Counted from the first letter of the stretch, positions 48,575 to 58,423 are shown. The stretch: 64,000 nucleotides of DNA from Sphingobacterium alkalisoli (GCF_005049105.1 NZ_SUKA01000004.1:186001-250000); one strand, 5' to 3'. The notes: a model not told the origin generated them from the letters alone. Numbers and translations are program-made.

Positions 48575-50863
48575 TCACTGGATCGATTTAGGTCTATCAC
48601 CGGGATGGACACCGTAAGTTGTCGATGGCTTCCCACCCATCTCAAACTCCAGTTTGCCTCCTTTCATCAAATCGGCATATTGGATATAAGATTTCGTGTA
48701 TGGCTGCCCGTCGAAGGTAATTTTTTGTATGTATTTATTCGTTGAACTGTTGTTTTTGGCAACGAGCTTTAGCGTTTTTCCTTCCGGCAGTGTAATAGTT
48801 GCCTCGTCAAATAACGGACTGCCGAAGATAAAAGGACCTCCTGCTGGAGACACTTGATAGAAACCAAGCGATGAAAGCACGTACCAGGAAGACATCTGTC
48901 CCACGTCCTCATTACCGGATAGTCCATCGGGTTTATCGGTATACATTGTCGATAGTGTTTCGCGCACACGTTCCGCCGTTTTCCAAGGTTGACCGGCATA
49001 GGGATACATATAGATAACATGGTGACTTGGCTCATTTCCGTGCGCATATTGCCCAATCAGACCGCTGATATCGGGAGATGCTTCTTCGCCCAGATCGCCT
49101 TCTACAATAAACAAGGAGTCTAACTTTTGGATAAAAGCATCTTCTCTACCGAATAGCTCCATAAACCCATGTACATTATGCGGAACCAACCAAGTATATT
49201 GCCACGCATTTCCTTCCGTATAGTCGTTGGCTAAATGCGCGGAATGAAAAGGATCAAACGGTCCAGGCCTAAACTTGCCATTTGAATCTACGCCTCTTAG
49301 AAACTGTATATTTTTGTCAAAATAGTATTTAAAAGAATTGCTACGCTTTAAAAAATAGTCGTAATCGTTCTGCTCACCTCTCAGCTTGGCTACTTGTGCC
49401 AAACTCCAATCTGCGATGGCAAATTCTAAACCTTTGGCAACAGATTCCACTTCTTCCTTATCAAATGGAACATAACCATATTGCTTATACCACTTCAGTC
49501 CCCTGTCGTCTTTCATTGCGGAGGTCTTCATCGCCTCGTACGCTAAATCCTTATCAAAACCTGTTATACCCTTGAGATATGCATCCGCAACGACAATAAT
49601 ACCCGGATTTCCGACCATGCAATCGGTCTCGTTTCCTACCAAATGCCAGACTGGTAATTTCCCTTGCTCTTGATAGATACGCAACATACTATTAATCATA
49701 TCAGGCACACGTTCTGTATGAATAATACTCATCAAGGGATGAGCTGCGCGATACGTATCCCACAATGAAAAGGTTGTATAATTATTACCGCTTTCAAGAC
49801 GATGTTGTTTAAAATCTGCACCCATATAGTCGCCATTCACATCATTAAACAACGACGGAGCCACCATGCTGTGGTATAAAGCTGTGTAAAAAATCTTACG
49901 TGCGACACTATCTTTCGTCTCTATCTTTATTTTCTTCAACGCTTCATCCCACACTTGGTCAGCTTTATTTTGGGTGGCAACGAAATCCCATCCTGGAAGT
50001 TCCTCTTTCATATTCTGCTTTGCATTTTCAATGCTAACCGGTGAAACAGCCACCTTTACCAGAATATCCTGTGCGCCCTCCTTGCCTGCGAACGTCAATT
50101 CGCCATAGGTGCGGCTAGCAACGAGGCGGTTACCATCTTTTAACGAGGTGCTATCTGCCAGCTGAAATTTTGCAATCGGTTGCGAAAATGTTGCCGTAAA
50201 ATAGATCTTCTGATTTTTGGCCCAGCCCATGGAATACCTATAGCCCGATACGACCGAATCGTTTTCCAATACGAGTGATCCCTCTTTTTCGCCTTCCCAT
50301 CCAATACCCGCATCTAAGTTGATTAATACTTTTGGTTCTTTACCATTTACGTAGTTGTACTTATGAAATCCTACCCGAGCGGTAGCCGTAAGTTCGACAT
50401 TTACATTAAAGCGATCCAAATGTACGGCATAGTAGCCGGGACGTACCCGTTCGGTTTCGCGTTTAAACAACGAATAAGCACCACTTGTTTCATCTCCATG
50501 TTGTCCACGATCAAACCGTACCTCTCCAGTAAATGGTAAAAAGACGATGTCGCCGAGGTCTCCAATTCCGGTACCGCTCAAATGCTGATGTGCAAAACCG
50601 AGTATAGTAGAGTCGGAGATGTGATAACCCGAAACCCAGTCCCAGCCTGTAGAAATGTTAGAGGGGCCAAGTTGCACTGACCCATAGGGAACATTTGCAC
50701 CGACAAACACATGACCGTGGCCTCCTGTACCGATATACGGGTCCACATACTGTGTCAGCGAATCTGCCGAACGCCCATCCGAATCAACCCCGCATGTAGC
50801 TAGCATCAGTAATGATCCTCCGGAAGCAAACAGCATCTTTGTAATTTTTTTTAATGCGATCAT
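48575..50863 (-). CDS. GH92 exo-alpha-mannosidase lipoprotein
   Basis: A calcium-dependent inverting alpha-mannosidase, 762 aa. The lipoprotein signal has LATC (Cys24). Family marks: YVDPYIGTGGHGHVFVGAN, PYGSVQLGPSN, GFAHQHLSGTGIGDLGDI, FSLWDTYRAAHPL, GNPGIIVVADAYLKG, and the C-terminal GLSGNEDVGQMSSWYVLSSLGFYQVSP. GH92 enzymes trim high-mannose N-glycans or fungal mannan. Upstream of the GH3 gene and of the ECF locus with its GH18 enzyme, which supports an N-glycan role. Confidence 0.95.
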   Translation of the reverse strand: MIALKKITKMLFASGGSLLMLATCGVDSDGRSADSLTQYVDPYIGTGGHGHVFVGANVPYGSVQLGPSNISTGWDWVSGYHISDSTILGFAHQHLSGTGIGDLGDIVFLPFTGEVRFDRGQHGDETSGAYSLFKRETERVRPGYYAVHLDRFNVNVELTATARVGFHKYNYVNGKEPKVLINLDAGIGWEGEKEGSLVLENDSVVSGYRYSMGWAKNQKIYFTATFSQPIAKFQLADSTSLKDGNRLVASRTYGELTFAGKEGAQDILVKVAVSPVSIENAKQNMKEELPGWDFVATQNKADQVWDEALKKIKIETKDSVARKIFYTALYHSMVAPSLFNDVNGDYMGADFKQHRLESGNNYTTFSLWDTYRAAHPLMSIIHTERVPDMINSMLRIYQEQGKLPVWHLVGNETDCMVGNPGIIVVADAYLKGITGFDKDLAYEAMKTSAMKDDRGLKWYKQYGYVPFDKEEVESVAKGLEFAIADWSLAQVAKLRGEQNDYDYFLKRSNSFKYYFDKNIQFLRGVDSNGKFRPGPFDPFHSAHLANDYTEGNAWQYTWLVPHNVHGFMELFGREDAFIQKLDSLFIVEGDLGEEASPDISGLIGQYAHGNEPSHHVIYMYPYAGQPWKTAERVRETLSTMYTDKPDGLSGNEDVGQMSSWYVLSSLGFYQVSPAGGPFIFGSPLFDEATITLPEGKTLKLVAKNNSSTNKYIQKITFDGQPYTKSYIQYADLMKGGKLEFEMGGKPSTTYGVHPGDRPKSIQ

Positions 50864-51436
50864 TTATATAAGCCTTAAATCTATTTAAGAAACTGGCACA
50901 TGAGAGACAGCGTCTTAACATGTACACAACCTTTTGAGTCGTCTAAAATAACGATTTAGCGGCAAAATCACTCAACTTTTCATGAAGTTCCATAAAACTG
51001 TGACGTTAGCATAAATTTTACAGGCACATTAAGCTAAACAACACTTCACAATTACTTAGTCCGTGTATAAACCAATATTTATCTTCTACATACTAATCAT
51101 TCACATCAGAAATACGCCCTATTCGTACTTAAAAGCAGATATATCCATATCCCATCAACCTTGAAAACACGGTATTTCCGTGTTATACTCGGACTCACTA
51201 CGGATACACCTCGGATTTACCTCGGACATGTCGTAATGGAAACACGAATCAGGTAACTATATTGATAGAAGCTGTATTAGATAAGGACAGGAAAAGCAAC
51301 CTCAGGCATTGCTAATTTCATAATTGATAGTTACTGTCGATTTCCAATTTTACAATCGGTGGTATATCTGCATTTCCATAACCCTAAAAATAAACAACAG
51401 CTTGTTTTTCAGCAAAATAAATACTTATCTTCGAAT
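50864..51436. other. Divergent intergenic region between GH92 and DUF6266 genes
   Basis: A 573-base gap. It should carry the promoter of the GH92-GH3 pair, which I could not fix by consensus. It holds the palindrome and direct repeats listed at 51166-51233. The plus-strand frame opens at 51359 (GTG), but the natural start of DUF6266 is at 51437. Confidence 0.6.
51166..51233 (+). repeat. Palindrome followed by four 11-bp CGGA direct repeats
   Basis: AACACGG (51166-51172) and CCGTGTT (51178-51184) form a perfect 7-bp dyad with a 5-base spacer. CGGA then recurs at 51190, 51201, 51212 and 51223, exactly 11 bases apart, with a loose consensus CGGA-Y-T-Y-ACYT. The period is close to one DNA helical turn, which would put all units on one face. 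It lies about 200 bases upstream of the DUF6266 gene. Confidence 0.6.
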
Positions 51437-52186
51437 ATGGCATATATAGATAATGGGTTTCTCAGGGGGCAGTTAGGCGACGTGATAAACCGAAAAGTAG
51501 GCGATAAAAATATTGTACAAACGAAAGCAACGCAAATTAACCAAAGCAGGTGGAGCAAAGCGGCTTCCTCTGACTTTGGCAGAGCAAGCACAGCAGGTGC
51601 GCTGATACGTCGCTTGTTGAGTTCGCTGCACCAGCATATGCACGATGGAAAAATGCACAATCGTTTGATGGTAAACCTCCAACGCGTCATGAAATGCAAC
51701 CGACAGCACTTAGGTAAAAAAAATGTAGTTGCCGGAAATCCAAATCGCCTCGTTGATTTTCAATTCAACGATAACAGTCACCTTGGAGACTATATGTTCT
51801 TCGATATTGCAACACTAAAAGACAATAATATCCTGACCATTACTGTCCCCTCTTTTCATGTTCGAGATCATATCAAGCCTCCAAAAAAATGCTGCTATAC
51901 AAATTTACGTATTGTGACCGTGGCTATCAATTTCGAAAAAAAGCAGGGGTATGAATTAGGAAACGAAGAAATTGGTTTTGAACCTTACTATAAGGATGTC
52001 TGGATGCCTGAGCAAACTTTTTCATACACACTCGACGATGTGGATACAGATATGGTATTAGTTGGTGTAAATCTAGATTTCTTTTCAAGCAGAGGTAGCA
52101 GCTTAACATTAATAAATGACGAAAAACTTAATCCGGCATCGATTATCGCAGCATTTGGTCGTACTAATTATTCAAACGAACCCTAA
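51437..52186 (+). CDS. DUF6266-like protein of unknown function
   Basis: A 249-aa protein with no signal peptide or membrane segment. The N-terminus NGFLRGQLGDVINRKVGDKNIVQTK resembles the DUF6266 opening (a short beta motif followed by Thr-Lys), and about residues 35-90 are helical and basic. The rest looks like beta-sandwich repeats. I know no function for this family. ATG at 51437 gives the conserved start; the GTG at 51359 adds 26 residues. It stands alone on the plus strand between two minus-strand glycan loci, preceded by an unusual repeat block. Confidence 0.6.
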   Translation: MAYIDNGFLRGQLGDVINRKVGDKNIVQTKATQINQSRWSKAASSDFGRASTAGALIRRLLSSLHQHMHDGKMHNRLMVNLQRVMKCNRQHLGKKNVVAGNPNRLVDFQFNDNSHLGDYMFFDIATLKDNNILTITVPSFHVRDHIKPPKKCCYTNLRIVTVAINFEKKQGYELGNEEIGFEPYYKDVWMPEQTFSYTLDDVDTDMVLVGVNLDFFSSRGSSLTLINDEKLNPASIIAAFGRTNYSNEP

Positions 52187-52201
52187 TTAATACTTTATCG
52201 T

Positions 52202-52231
52202 AAAAGCGAGGGGCTACAGCCCCTCGCTTTT
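52202..52231. terminator. Bidirectional Rho-independent terminator (DUF6266 / GH2)
   Basis: A perfect 13-bp GC-rich stem (52202-52214 with 52219-52231) and a 4-nt loop, bordered by A-run and T-run so that it can act on both strands. It overlaps the TAG stop of the convergent GH2 gene (52214-52216). Confidence 0.88.
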
Positions 52232-54673
52232 TACGGTAATTTTAGCACTCTTTAAACCTTTTGACTTTGCTTCAAGCAAGATGTATCCAGGCTGCTCCGA
52301 AGACTGTACAATTGCGGTAAGTTGTCCACTGAACAGATGCATCTGCGGTAAATGAAACATATCCAAGCAAGTAGGGTCACCGTTAGCTGCAGCACGATAA
52401 GACCCCGCCCCCTTTACATCAAAGTGTACCAGCGATCCCTCATCTGGACAGATGTTCCCCTCTTTATCTACCACTTTCACACGCACATAGGCCAACGATT
52501 TACCATCAGCGGGTATCGTACCATGGTTGGTTTCTAGTTCTAATTTATACGGTTTTCCTGCAGTTCGGATAATTTTCTCCTCGGCAATATTCCCCGCTGT
52601 GTCGTAGGCAATCACCTTAAGTTCTCCAGGTTCGTAAAGAACATCCATCCACATCAGACGGTAACGATGCTGCACCGATTGATTACTTTTCTCCTGTATA
52701 CCCTGACTCTTGCCATTAAGAAACAGCTCGGCACGCGGGTAGTTGGTGTAAACAAACACGGGAGTCTTCTCGCCTACCCGATCTGGCCACGTCCAGTGTG
52801 GCAACATATGTAAAGTGGATTCTTTCTTATTCCAAAGACTGCGGTACAAGTAATAACGATCTTTGGGAATGCTAGCCAAATCGATAATACCAAACATAGA
52901 GCTATGATTTGGCCAGGCATCGGTATCGTAAGGAGACGGTTCGCCGAGGTAATCAAACCCTGTCCACACAAACTGTCCCATCGTCCAATGATGATCTTCT
53001 GCCAACGCAAAATCATCGTCGGGAAGGTTAGACCAAGAGCAATGTTCCATATCATACGACGAGGATTGATGATCTGAATAAGTAGCATCCCCGCGCTTTT
53101 CCACCGGAAACTTATATACTCCCCTAGAACTTACCGTTGAAGAGGTCTCTGTACCCAATACTAAATTTTGAGGCAGTTTGTTATATGCCTCCTCATAACG
53201 ATGTACTCGGTAATTAAAGCCTGGAATATCCAGCATGCTGGCAAACCCATTTTCCAACACACAACTTACCTGATCCATACCACAGGTAACTGGCCGGGTA
53301 GGGTCCTCACGATGGCAGATTTCCTGTAAAAAAGAAGCGACCTTGTATCCATCAGGCCGACATTGTGTAGGCACCTCATTACCAATACTCCACATCACTA
53401 CAGATGGATTATTTCGAAAATGATGTATCATATTAACCATATCGCGCTCTGCCCACTCGTCAAAAAAACGGTGGTAGCCGTTCTTGCATTTAGCGATATT
53501 CCATTCATCAAAAGGTTCGATCATCATCATTAATCCAAGCTCGTCACACAATTCGACCAATTCAGGTGCCGGCATATTGTGTGCCGTACGTATCGCATCA
53601 CAGCCCATATCCATCAGTAACTCCAATTGATAGCGTAACGCTGAGATATTAATAGCGGCTCCCAGTGGACCTAAATCATGGTGGTTACATACTCCTTGAA
53701 ACTTACGAAGTTTGCCATTCAGGAAGAAGCCTTTATCGGCGATAAATTTAATATCTCGAACCCCAAACCGCGTCTGATATTGATCCACCAACTTATCGTC
53801 TACGTAAATCTTCGACACCGCACGGTATAACGAAGGACTCTCCGGGCTCCACAACGAAGGATTTCTAATTTCAAAATTTTGCACAAATGGGTTTCCATAA
53901 TTCAGCTTTTGTTGGTTTTCCTTGTGTGCAACGACTTTTCCGTCGCTATCCAAAATATCTGTCAGGATACGGATCGCTTTACCATCCGCATTTTCTAAAT
54001 TGGTCTCAATGCGAACAGAAGCACTACTATCCGATACAAAAGGGGTAGTGACATAAGTACCCCATACCGGAACATGCATTTCCTCCGTGACGATGACATG
54101 TACATTACGGTAGAGACCAGCCCCAGGATACCATCGCGAAGATTGTGGCTTATTTTCCAAACGGACAGCCAATTGATTATCCATCCCATCGGTATGCAAC
54201 AGATTTGTCACATCACAATGGAACGTGTTATAGCCGAAGGGCCAAAAGCAAGCCTCCTGACCATTGACATAAACACGTGCTTCACTCATGGCACCATCAA
54301 ACTTCAGTACAACTTGTTTTTTGCCATCCTTAAGTTCCGGCACATCAAATGTACTACGGTACCAACCAATACCTACATAAGGTAACCCTCCTGTTCTTCC
54401 AGTTTTTACAGTAGCGACTTTTTCGCCATTTTGGGTAACCGCAACCTGCTGCAAATCATGCGAACGGTCAAAAGGTCCATATATCGCCCAATCATGTGGC
54501 ACAGCCACCTGTTGCCACTTACTATCATCAAAGGCAGCGTTAGCGGCCTGTTCAAAATCTCCTTTACTAAAACGCCAATTTTTTTCCAACAAAAACTCCC
54601 GGCGTAGCCCTTGTCCCATCAATATACAAGGAGCGAGCAGCAAACAGAATAAAATAATATCAATTTTTTTCAT
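52214..54673 (-). CDS. GH2 beta-galactosidase-type enzyme
   Basis: An 819-aa exported enzyme (signal peptide, ILMGQG). Domains: N-terminal jelly roll (WQQVAVPHDWAIYG, VGIGWYRSTFDVP), Ig-like domain, TIM barrel with GVCNHHDLG, DAIRTAHNMPAPELVELCDELG, acid/base Glu in VVMWSIGNEVPTQ and nucleophile Glu in LGTETSS, then C-terminal beta domains (DUF4982-like VYTNYPRAELFLNGKSQG, and an Ig-like KVVDKEGN region). It ends the galactan locus, 25 bases after GH53. Beta-galactosidase is the best guess, since galactobiose from GH53 would be its substrate. Confidence 0.92.
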   Translation of the reverse strand: MKKIDIILFCLLLAPCILMGQGLRREFLLEKNWRFSKGDFEQAANAAFDDSKWQQVAVPHDWAIYGPFDRSHDLQQVAVTQNGEKVATVKTGRTGGLPYVGIGWYRSTFDVPELKDGKKQVVLKFDGAMSEARVYVNGQEACFWPFGYNTFHCDVTNLLHTDGMDNQLAVRLENKPQSSRWYPGAGLYRNVHVIVTEEMHVPVWGTYVTTPFVSDSSASVRIETNLENADGKAIRILTDILDSDGKVVAHKENQQKLNYGNPFVQNFEIRNPSLWSPESPSLYRAVSKIYVDDKLVDQYQTRFGVRDIKFIADKGFFLNGKLRKFQGVCNHHDLGPLGAAINISALRYQLELLMDMGCDAIRTAHNMPAPELVELCDELGLMMMIEPFDEWNIAKCKNGYHRFFDEWAERDMVNMIHHFRNNPSVVMWSIGNEVPTQCRPDGYKVASFLQEICHREDPTRPVTCGMDQVSCVLENGFASMLDIPGFNYRVHRYEEAYNKLPQNLVLGTETSSTVSSRGVYKFPVEKRGDATYSDHQSSSYDMEHCSWSNLPDDDFALAEDHHWTMGQFVWTGFDYLGEPSPYDTDAWPNHSSMFGIIDLASIPKDRYYLYRSLWNKKESTLHMLPHWTWPDRVGEKTPVFVYTNYPRAELFLNGKSQGIQEKSNQSVQHRYRLMWMDVLYEPGELKVIAYDTAGNIAEEKIIRTAGKPYKLELETNHGTIPADGKSLAYVRVKVVDKEGNICPDEGSLVHFDVKGAGSYRAAANGDPTCLDMFHLPQMHLFSGQLTAIVQSSEQPGYILLEAKSKGLKSAKITVKSEGL

Positions 54674-54698
54674 GATGCACTAAAGTACTAACTATCTC

Positions 54699-55730
54699 TT
54701 ATTTAAAAAAAGCATTCAACGCCTTTGTTGCACGTCCATTATCGTCAAATGCACCCAGCGTATAACCATTCCATCCGGCGTGAGCTAGAGGTTCCCAATA
54801 AAAGACCCCCAATACCTTTTCATTGGAAACCGTCCTACATTTAGCAATCAGATCCGTTAAAAAAGCTTCAGCTGCGTCTTCTTCGTCCCAGCTCATACCT
54901 ACCTCACATATCATGACATCCGAACCATAACGCGTATTCATGTCTTGGATATTGGCCAAACATTGGGTATTGCGTTCCGGCCAATTGTCCTTGTCGGGAT
55001 AGAGAGACATGCCTATTACATCCCATTTTCCCCCATTTGATTTTAATCCGTCGAAAAGCCAGCGAAAAAGACCATTGTCGTGACCATTATGTACATGCAC
55101 AATCACCTTCGCATCCGAAAAGACTGACTTTACCGCATCATATCCTGCATTATTTAGCAGGGCATAGTTTGCCATATTTTCAGAAGCCTTTCCTTCATCC
55201 CACAACATCCCGTTCCCTGTTTCGTTGCCGACTTGTACCCATTCTGGTGTAATACCGTTACTCTTTAAAAGCGAGAGTACTTCTATCGTATGATCGGCAA
55301 CAGCCTGCTTTAATGCATCTAACGAAAGTCCTTCCCATGTCCGTGGCTTATTTTGTTGCCCAGGATCAGCCCAACTATCGCTGTAATGGAAATCGATCAG
55401 AATACGCATTCCTAAATTATGTGCACGGTAAGCTTTTACCAGTAAGTCCTGCTTATTACACCATCCATTGACTGGGTCTACCCACACGCGCAAGCGCACT
55501 GCATCCATACCCATGGAATGCAGCAGCTTTATACCGTCCACCGATACCCCTCCATTGTTGTAAAAATTCACTCCCGCAGCTTCCATCTCTGTAATCCAGC
55601 TTATATCAGCTCCCTTCGCAAAGGAATCATCGGCTTTTACCTCGGGAATATTTTCATTCTCTTTGCAGCTACCTAAACCAAGTACAGCGAGTACAAGAAG
55701 CAGGCGCATATATATTTTGATTGTGATCAT
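54699..55730 (-). CDS. GH53 endo-beta-1,4-galactanase lipoprotein
   Basis: GH53 enzymes hydrolyse beta-1,4-galactan (pectic type I arabinogalactan side chains). The protein has a lipoprotein signal (LGLGSC), FAKGADISWITEMEAAGVNFYN at its N-terminus, DAVRLRVWVDP, LIDFHYSDSWADPGQQNKP, acid/base Glu in WVQVGNETGNG, nucleophile Glu in MICEVGMSW, and FYWEPLA. Length is 343 aa from the ATG at 55730; another Met at 55709 also works. A longer frame to 55784 runs into the SusE-like gene and is not used. The lipid anchor suggests it acts at the cell surface, feeding the SusC/SusD pair. Confidence 0.93.
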   Translation of the reverse strand: MITIKIYMRLLLVLAVLGLGSCKENENIPEVKADDSFAKGADISWITEMEAAGVNFYNNGGVSVDGIKLLHSMGMDAVRLRVWVDPVNGWCNKQDLLVKAYRAHNLGMRILIDFHYSDSWADPGQQNKPRTWEGLSLDALKQAVADHTIEVLSLLKSNGITPEWVQVGNETGNGMLWDEGKASENMANYALLNNAGYDAVKSVFSDAKVIVHVHNGHDNGLFRWLFDGLKSNGGKWDVIGMSLYPDKDNWPERNTQCLANIQDMNTRYGSDVMICEVGMSWDEEDAAEAFLTDLIAKCRTVSNEKVLGVFYWEPLAHAGWNGYTLGAFDDNGRATKALNAFFK

Positions 55731-55749
55731 ATCAAATGGTATTAAGTTA

Positions 55750-56802
55750 TTATTCAACACTATATTTAAATGCCTTAGGATCACTAAGATCTAATTTCAG
55801 CGTATATGTACCCACCTTGTCATAGGTAAATCCACCTGCATCGGATGTGTACAACGCACATTCTCCTTCTGCTTCTGATCCGCCAAAAAACCAGCTCCAG
55901 CTGCCATTGATCAAAATTTTGATTCCCCATTGCTCTGCTGCGGTAGTTGTAATACTGGCTGTCCAAACCTTGTTCTCTTTGTCGTAAGTCATCGGATTAG
56001 CTGTCGCACTCCATCCATTAAAATCACCCGTAACGGTTAGCGAGCTGATTACGGTTTCTTTCCATTCCAACTGATTGACATCTGCTGTTAGATACAGGTA
56101 TCCGCCATTCGAGGTCCAACAGTTCCAACGATCTGCACCTGCATACAGAACGTACTGATTGCCATCTAAAGGATAAGAGCCATAGATCTTGGACGCATCG
56201 GCACTTGCTTCATTCGCTAGGTAAAAATTATACCATTGATCTACCTGCACAAATCCGTCGTAAACCCCATTTTCCTGTCTTGAACATAAGCGCCAAGGAA
56301 ATGAACTGAATTCACTATTAGCCATATACAGGTAATCTCCATCGTCGGTAGCTTCGTATGGTGTAATATCGATGCGAACGATATTACTGTATAACGGATC
56401 CAGGTTGTTGGCCAATCGGGATACCACCCTGACATATAAAGACTGCTTCTCCAGCGGTACGAATCCCATACCGAATACCAGGCTATTCAGCTGTTCATTG
56501 GTGTAGCTCATGGAAGAGCTAATTTGATCGACGTTCCGTGCAATAGTTTCGAAAGAAGCTGTGACGGAGAATTGCAAGGATGTTTTCAGTGTGCCTTGTG
56601 CTATGCTTTCTGTCGATGTTAATTGACCCTCGTTCCACATCAACTGCAGCGCCAGGCTTTTCCGATTGTTGGCATCCAGTACAACATCTGTCGACGAAGT
56701 CGCTAGGGTTGCGGGCTCAAAACCCGAAATACGAGGCTCTACACCTTCTTTGCTACAGGCTGCAAAAAAAACAGCAAGTAGACCTATAAATATCTGTTTC
56801 AT
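55750..56802 (-). CDS. SusE/SusF-like outer-membrane starch-binding-type lipoprotein
   Basis: A 350-aa surface lipoprotein (FFAAC). The first 140 residues are the SusE N-terminal Ig-like domain (LALQLMWNEGQ, MSYTNEQLNSLV, LYVRVVSRL). Two beta domains follow that resemble SusE/SusF carbohydrate-binding repeats (WKETVISSLTVTGDFNGWSATANPMTYD, KVWTASITTTAAEQWGIKILINGSW). It sits 7 bases after susD in the galactan locus and likely binds galactan chains at the surface. Confidence 0.88.
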   Translation of the reverse strand: MKQIFIGLLAVFFAACSKEGVEPRISGFEPATLATSSTDVVLDANNRKSLALQLMWNEGQLTSTESIAQGTLKTSLQFSVTASFETIARNVDQISSSMSYTNEQLNSLVFGMGFVPLEKQSLYVRVVSRLANNLDPLYSNIVRIDITPYEATDDGDYLYMANSEFSSFPWRLCSRQENGVYDGFVQVDQWYNFYLANEASADASKIYGSYPLDGNQYVLYAGADRWNCWTSNGGYLYLTADVNQLEWKETVISSLTVTGDFNGWSATANPMTYDKENKVWTASITTTAAEQWGIKILINGSWSWFFGGSEAEGECALYTSDAGGFTYDKVGTYTLKLDLSDPKAFKYSVE

Positions 56803-56809
56803 ATTTAGT

Positions 56810-58378
56810 TTAATAACCAGTATTTTGAATTAAATTTGGATTTGCTGTAAGATCAGTAGCAGGTATCGGATAGAGATTATACTTCACATCTACCGAACGA
56901 CCATCGACAGCACCTCCTTTCCATTGCCACAAATAAGTACCTCCGGAAAACCGACCGAAACGGATTAAATCCGTACGACGTGTGCATTCCCAAAAGAGTT
57001 CACGACCTCTTTCTGCTAAAAGGAAATCTAATGTTAGCTGTGCTGTGCCGATCTGCCCACTATCATTTCCGAAGGCTCTACGTCGGATCAGGTTTACCAA
57101 AGAAAGTGCCTCCTGCAAATCTCCGCCTCCTCCTCCTCGCACGACAGATTCAGCATACATCAGATACACGTCTGCCAGACGTATCATCGGAAAATCTGTA
57201 CTTACCATCCCCTCATCAGTCGTGAATGTTCCGTCGTCGTTCAGATTGGTAAACTTAACTAGACTATATCCCTGTCCGGAAGAAGAAGGATCATCCACAT
57301 CCAACGACTGACCGTCTGTCCAAAAGTCGCCACGCAGATCATTTGTATCAAATGTAGATACAAATTCGCGCAAAGTGCGAAAACTGTTCCATCCCGATAC
57401 CACACCGTAATCCGCCGCGTTCATGCTACCTACTATAGGGCCGTTGACCAGGTAAGTCGTCGCTCCCCAAGTTGTGGTATGCTGTACATCCGCCTGGATC
57501 GGAAAGATAATTTCTTGGACACGCAGATCGTTATCCGCATTGAATAATTTTTTGTAATCGGTTTCTAAAGAATATCCGGCATCAATTACTTTTTTGCTGT
57601 ATGTAATACAGTCGGCATAGCGGGCTGTACCCGTATACACCTGTGCATTGAGGTAATTTTTGGCCAGCAAAGACCAAGCCGCCGCTTTGCTGACACGCCC
57701 ATACACGTTACTTTGTGGTTCCGATAATATGTCCGCAATCTGGATGAGTTCACTTTCTATAAAGTCAAACAGATCCGAGCGCGTGATACGTGGGGGGAAA
57801 AATGCACCCACCGCATCTGTTTCGGTCACAAAAGGAACATTCCCATAAAGATCCATCGCATGGCTATAGGCCAGTGCCCGTAAAAATCGGGCTTCTGCTG
57901 CAAACTCCAGGATTTCTCTTTGCTGCTCAGTCGAAAATGAGGAAATTTTTTCGGCTGTTGCATTGCGTAAAAATTCATTACTAATCGCGATCGTATAATA
58001 GATACGATAGTACATGGCATTTACCCAGGTATCCGATGCCCCCCAATTGATAAATTGTATATCGACCAGGTTATCACCACCTGCCCAAGTGTATATTACC
58101 TCATCGGTTGGAATCTCCTGCAGGTTGAAATAGACACGGAGATACCCCCAAGATGCGGTCGCGCTACCCATATCTGGATTATCATCTCCTCGACCATTAC
58201 CGGCGATAGCAAAAGACGCATACAACTTAGCCAAGGCAGACTTGTAACCGTCTACGGATGTATAAACGGCATCTGCTGTAGTTTCTATCGTCGGATATTG
58301 ATCGAGGTCTTTTGTACAGGATACAATCAGCATCAAAACCGAAAGCAGTCCTACGTATAATTTTGTTAGCTGTTTCAT
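56810..58378 (-). CDS. SusD/RagB family lipoprotein (galactan locus)
   Basis: A 522-aa SusD protein from the ATG at 58378 (MKQLTKLYVG), which gives a proper lipoprotein signal with IVSC. An in-frame ATG at 58411 would add 11 residues before it. Family segments: AEARFLRALAYSHAMDLYGNVPFVTE, AAAWSLLAKNYLNAQVYTG, IRLADVYLMYAESVVRGG, FLLAERGRELFWECTRRTDLIRFGRF. It follows susC and precedes the SusE-like gene. Confidence 0.95.
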   Translation of the reverse strand: MKQLTKLYVGLLSVLMLIVSCTKDLDQYPTIETTADAVYTSVDGYKSALAKLYASFAIAGNGRGDDNPDMGSATASWGYLRVYFNLQEIPTDEVIYTWAGGDNLVDIQFINWGASDTWVNAMYYRIYYTIAISNEFLRNATAEKISSFSTEQQREILEFAAEARFLRALAYSHAMDLYGNVPFVTETDAVGAFFPPRITRSDLFDFIESELIQIADILSEPQSNVYGRVSKAAAWSLLAKNYLNAQVYTGTARYADCITYSKKVIDAGYSLETDYKKLFNADNDLRVQEIIFPIQADVQHTTTWGATTYLVNGPIVGSMNAADYGVVSGWNSFRTLREFVSTFDTNDLRGDFWTDGQSLDVDDPSSSGQGYSLVKFTNLNDDGTFTTDEGMVSTDFPMIRLADVYLMYAESVVRGGGGGDLQEALSLVNLIRRRAFGNDSGQIGTAQLTLDFLLAERGRELFWECTRRTDLIRFGRFSGGTYLWQWKGGAVDGRSVDVKYNLYPIPATDLTANPNLIQNTGY

Positions 58379-58423
58379 ATGTATTCTATTCTTTTTTAAT
58401 TGATACTTCATCAGATTAAAATA

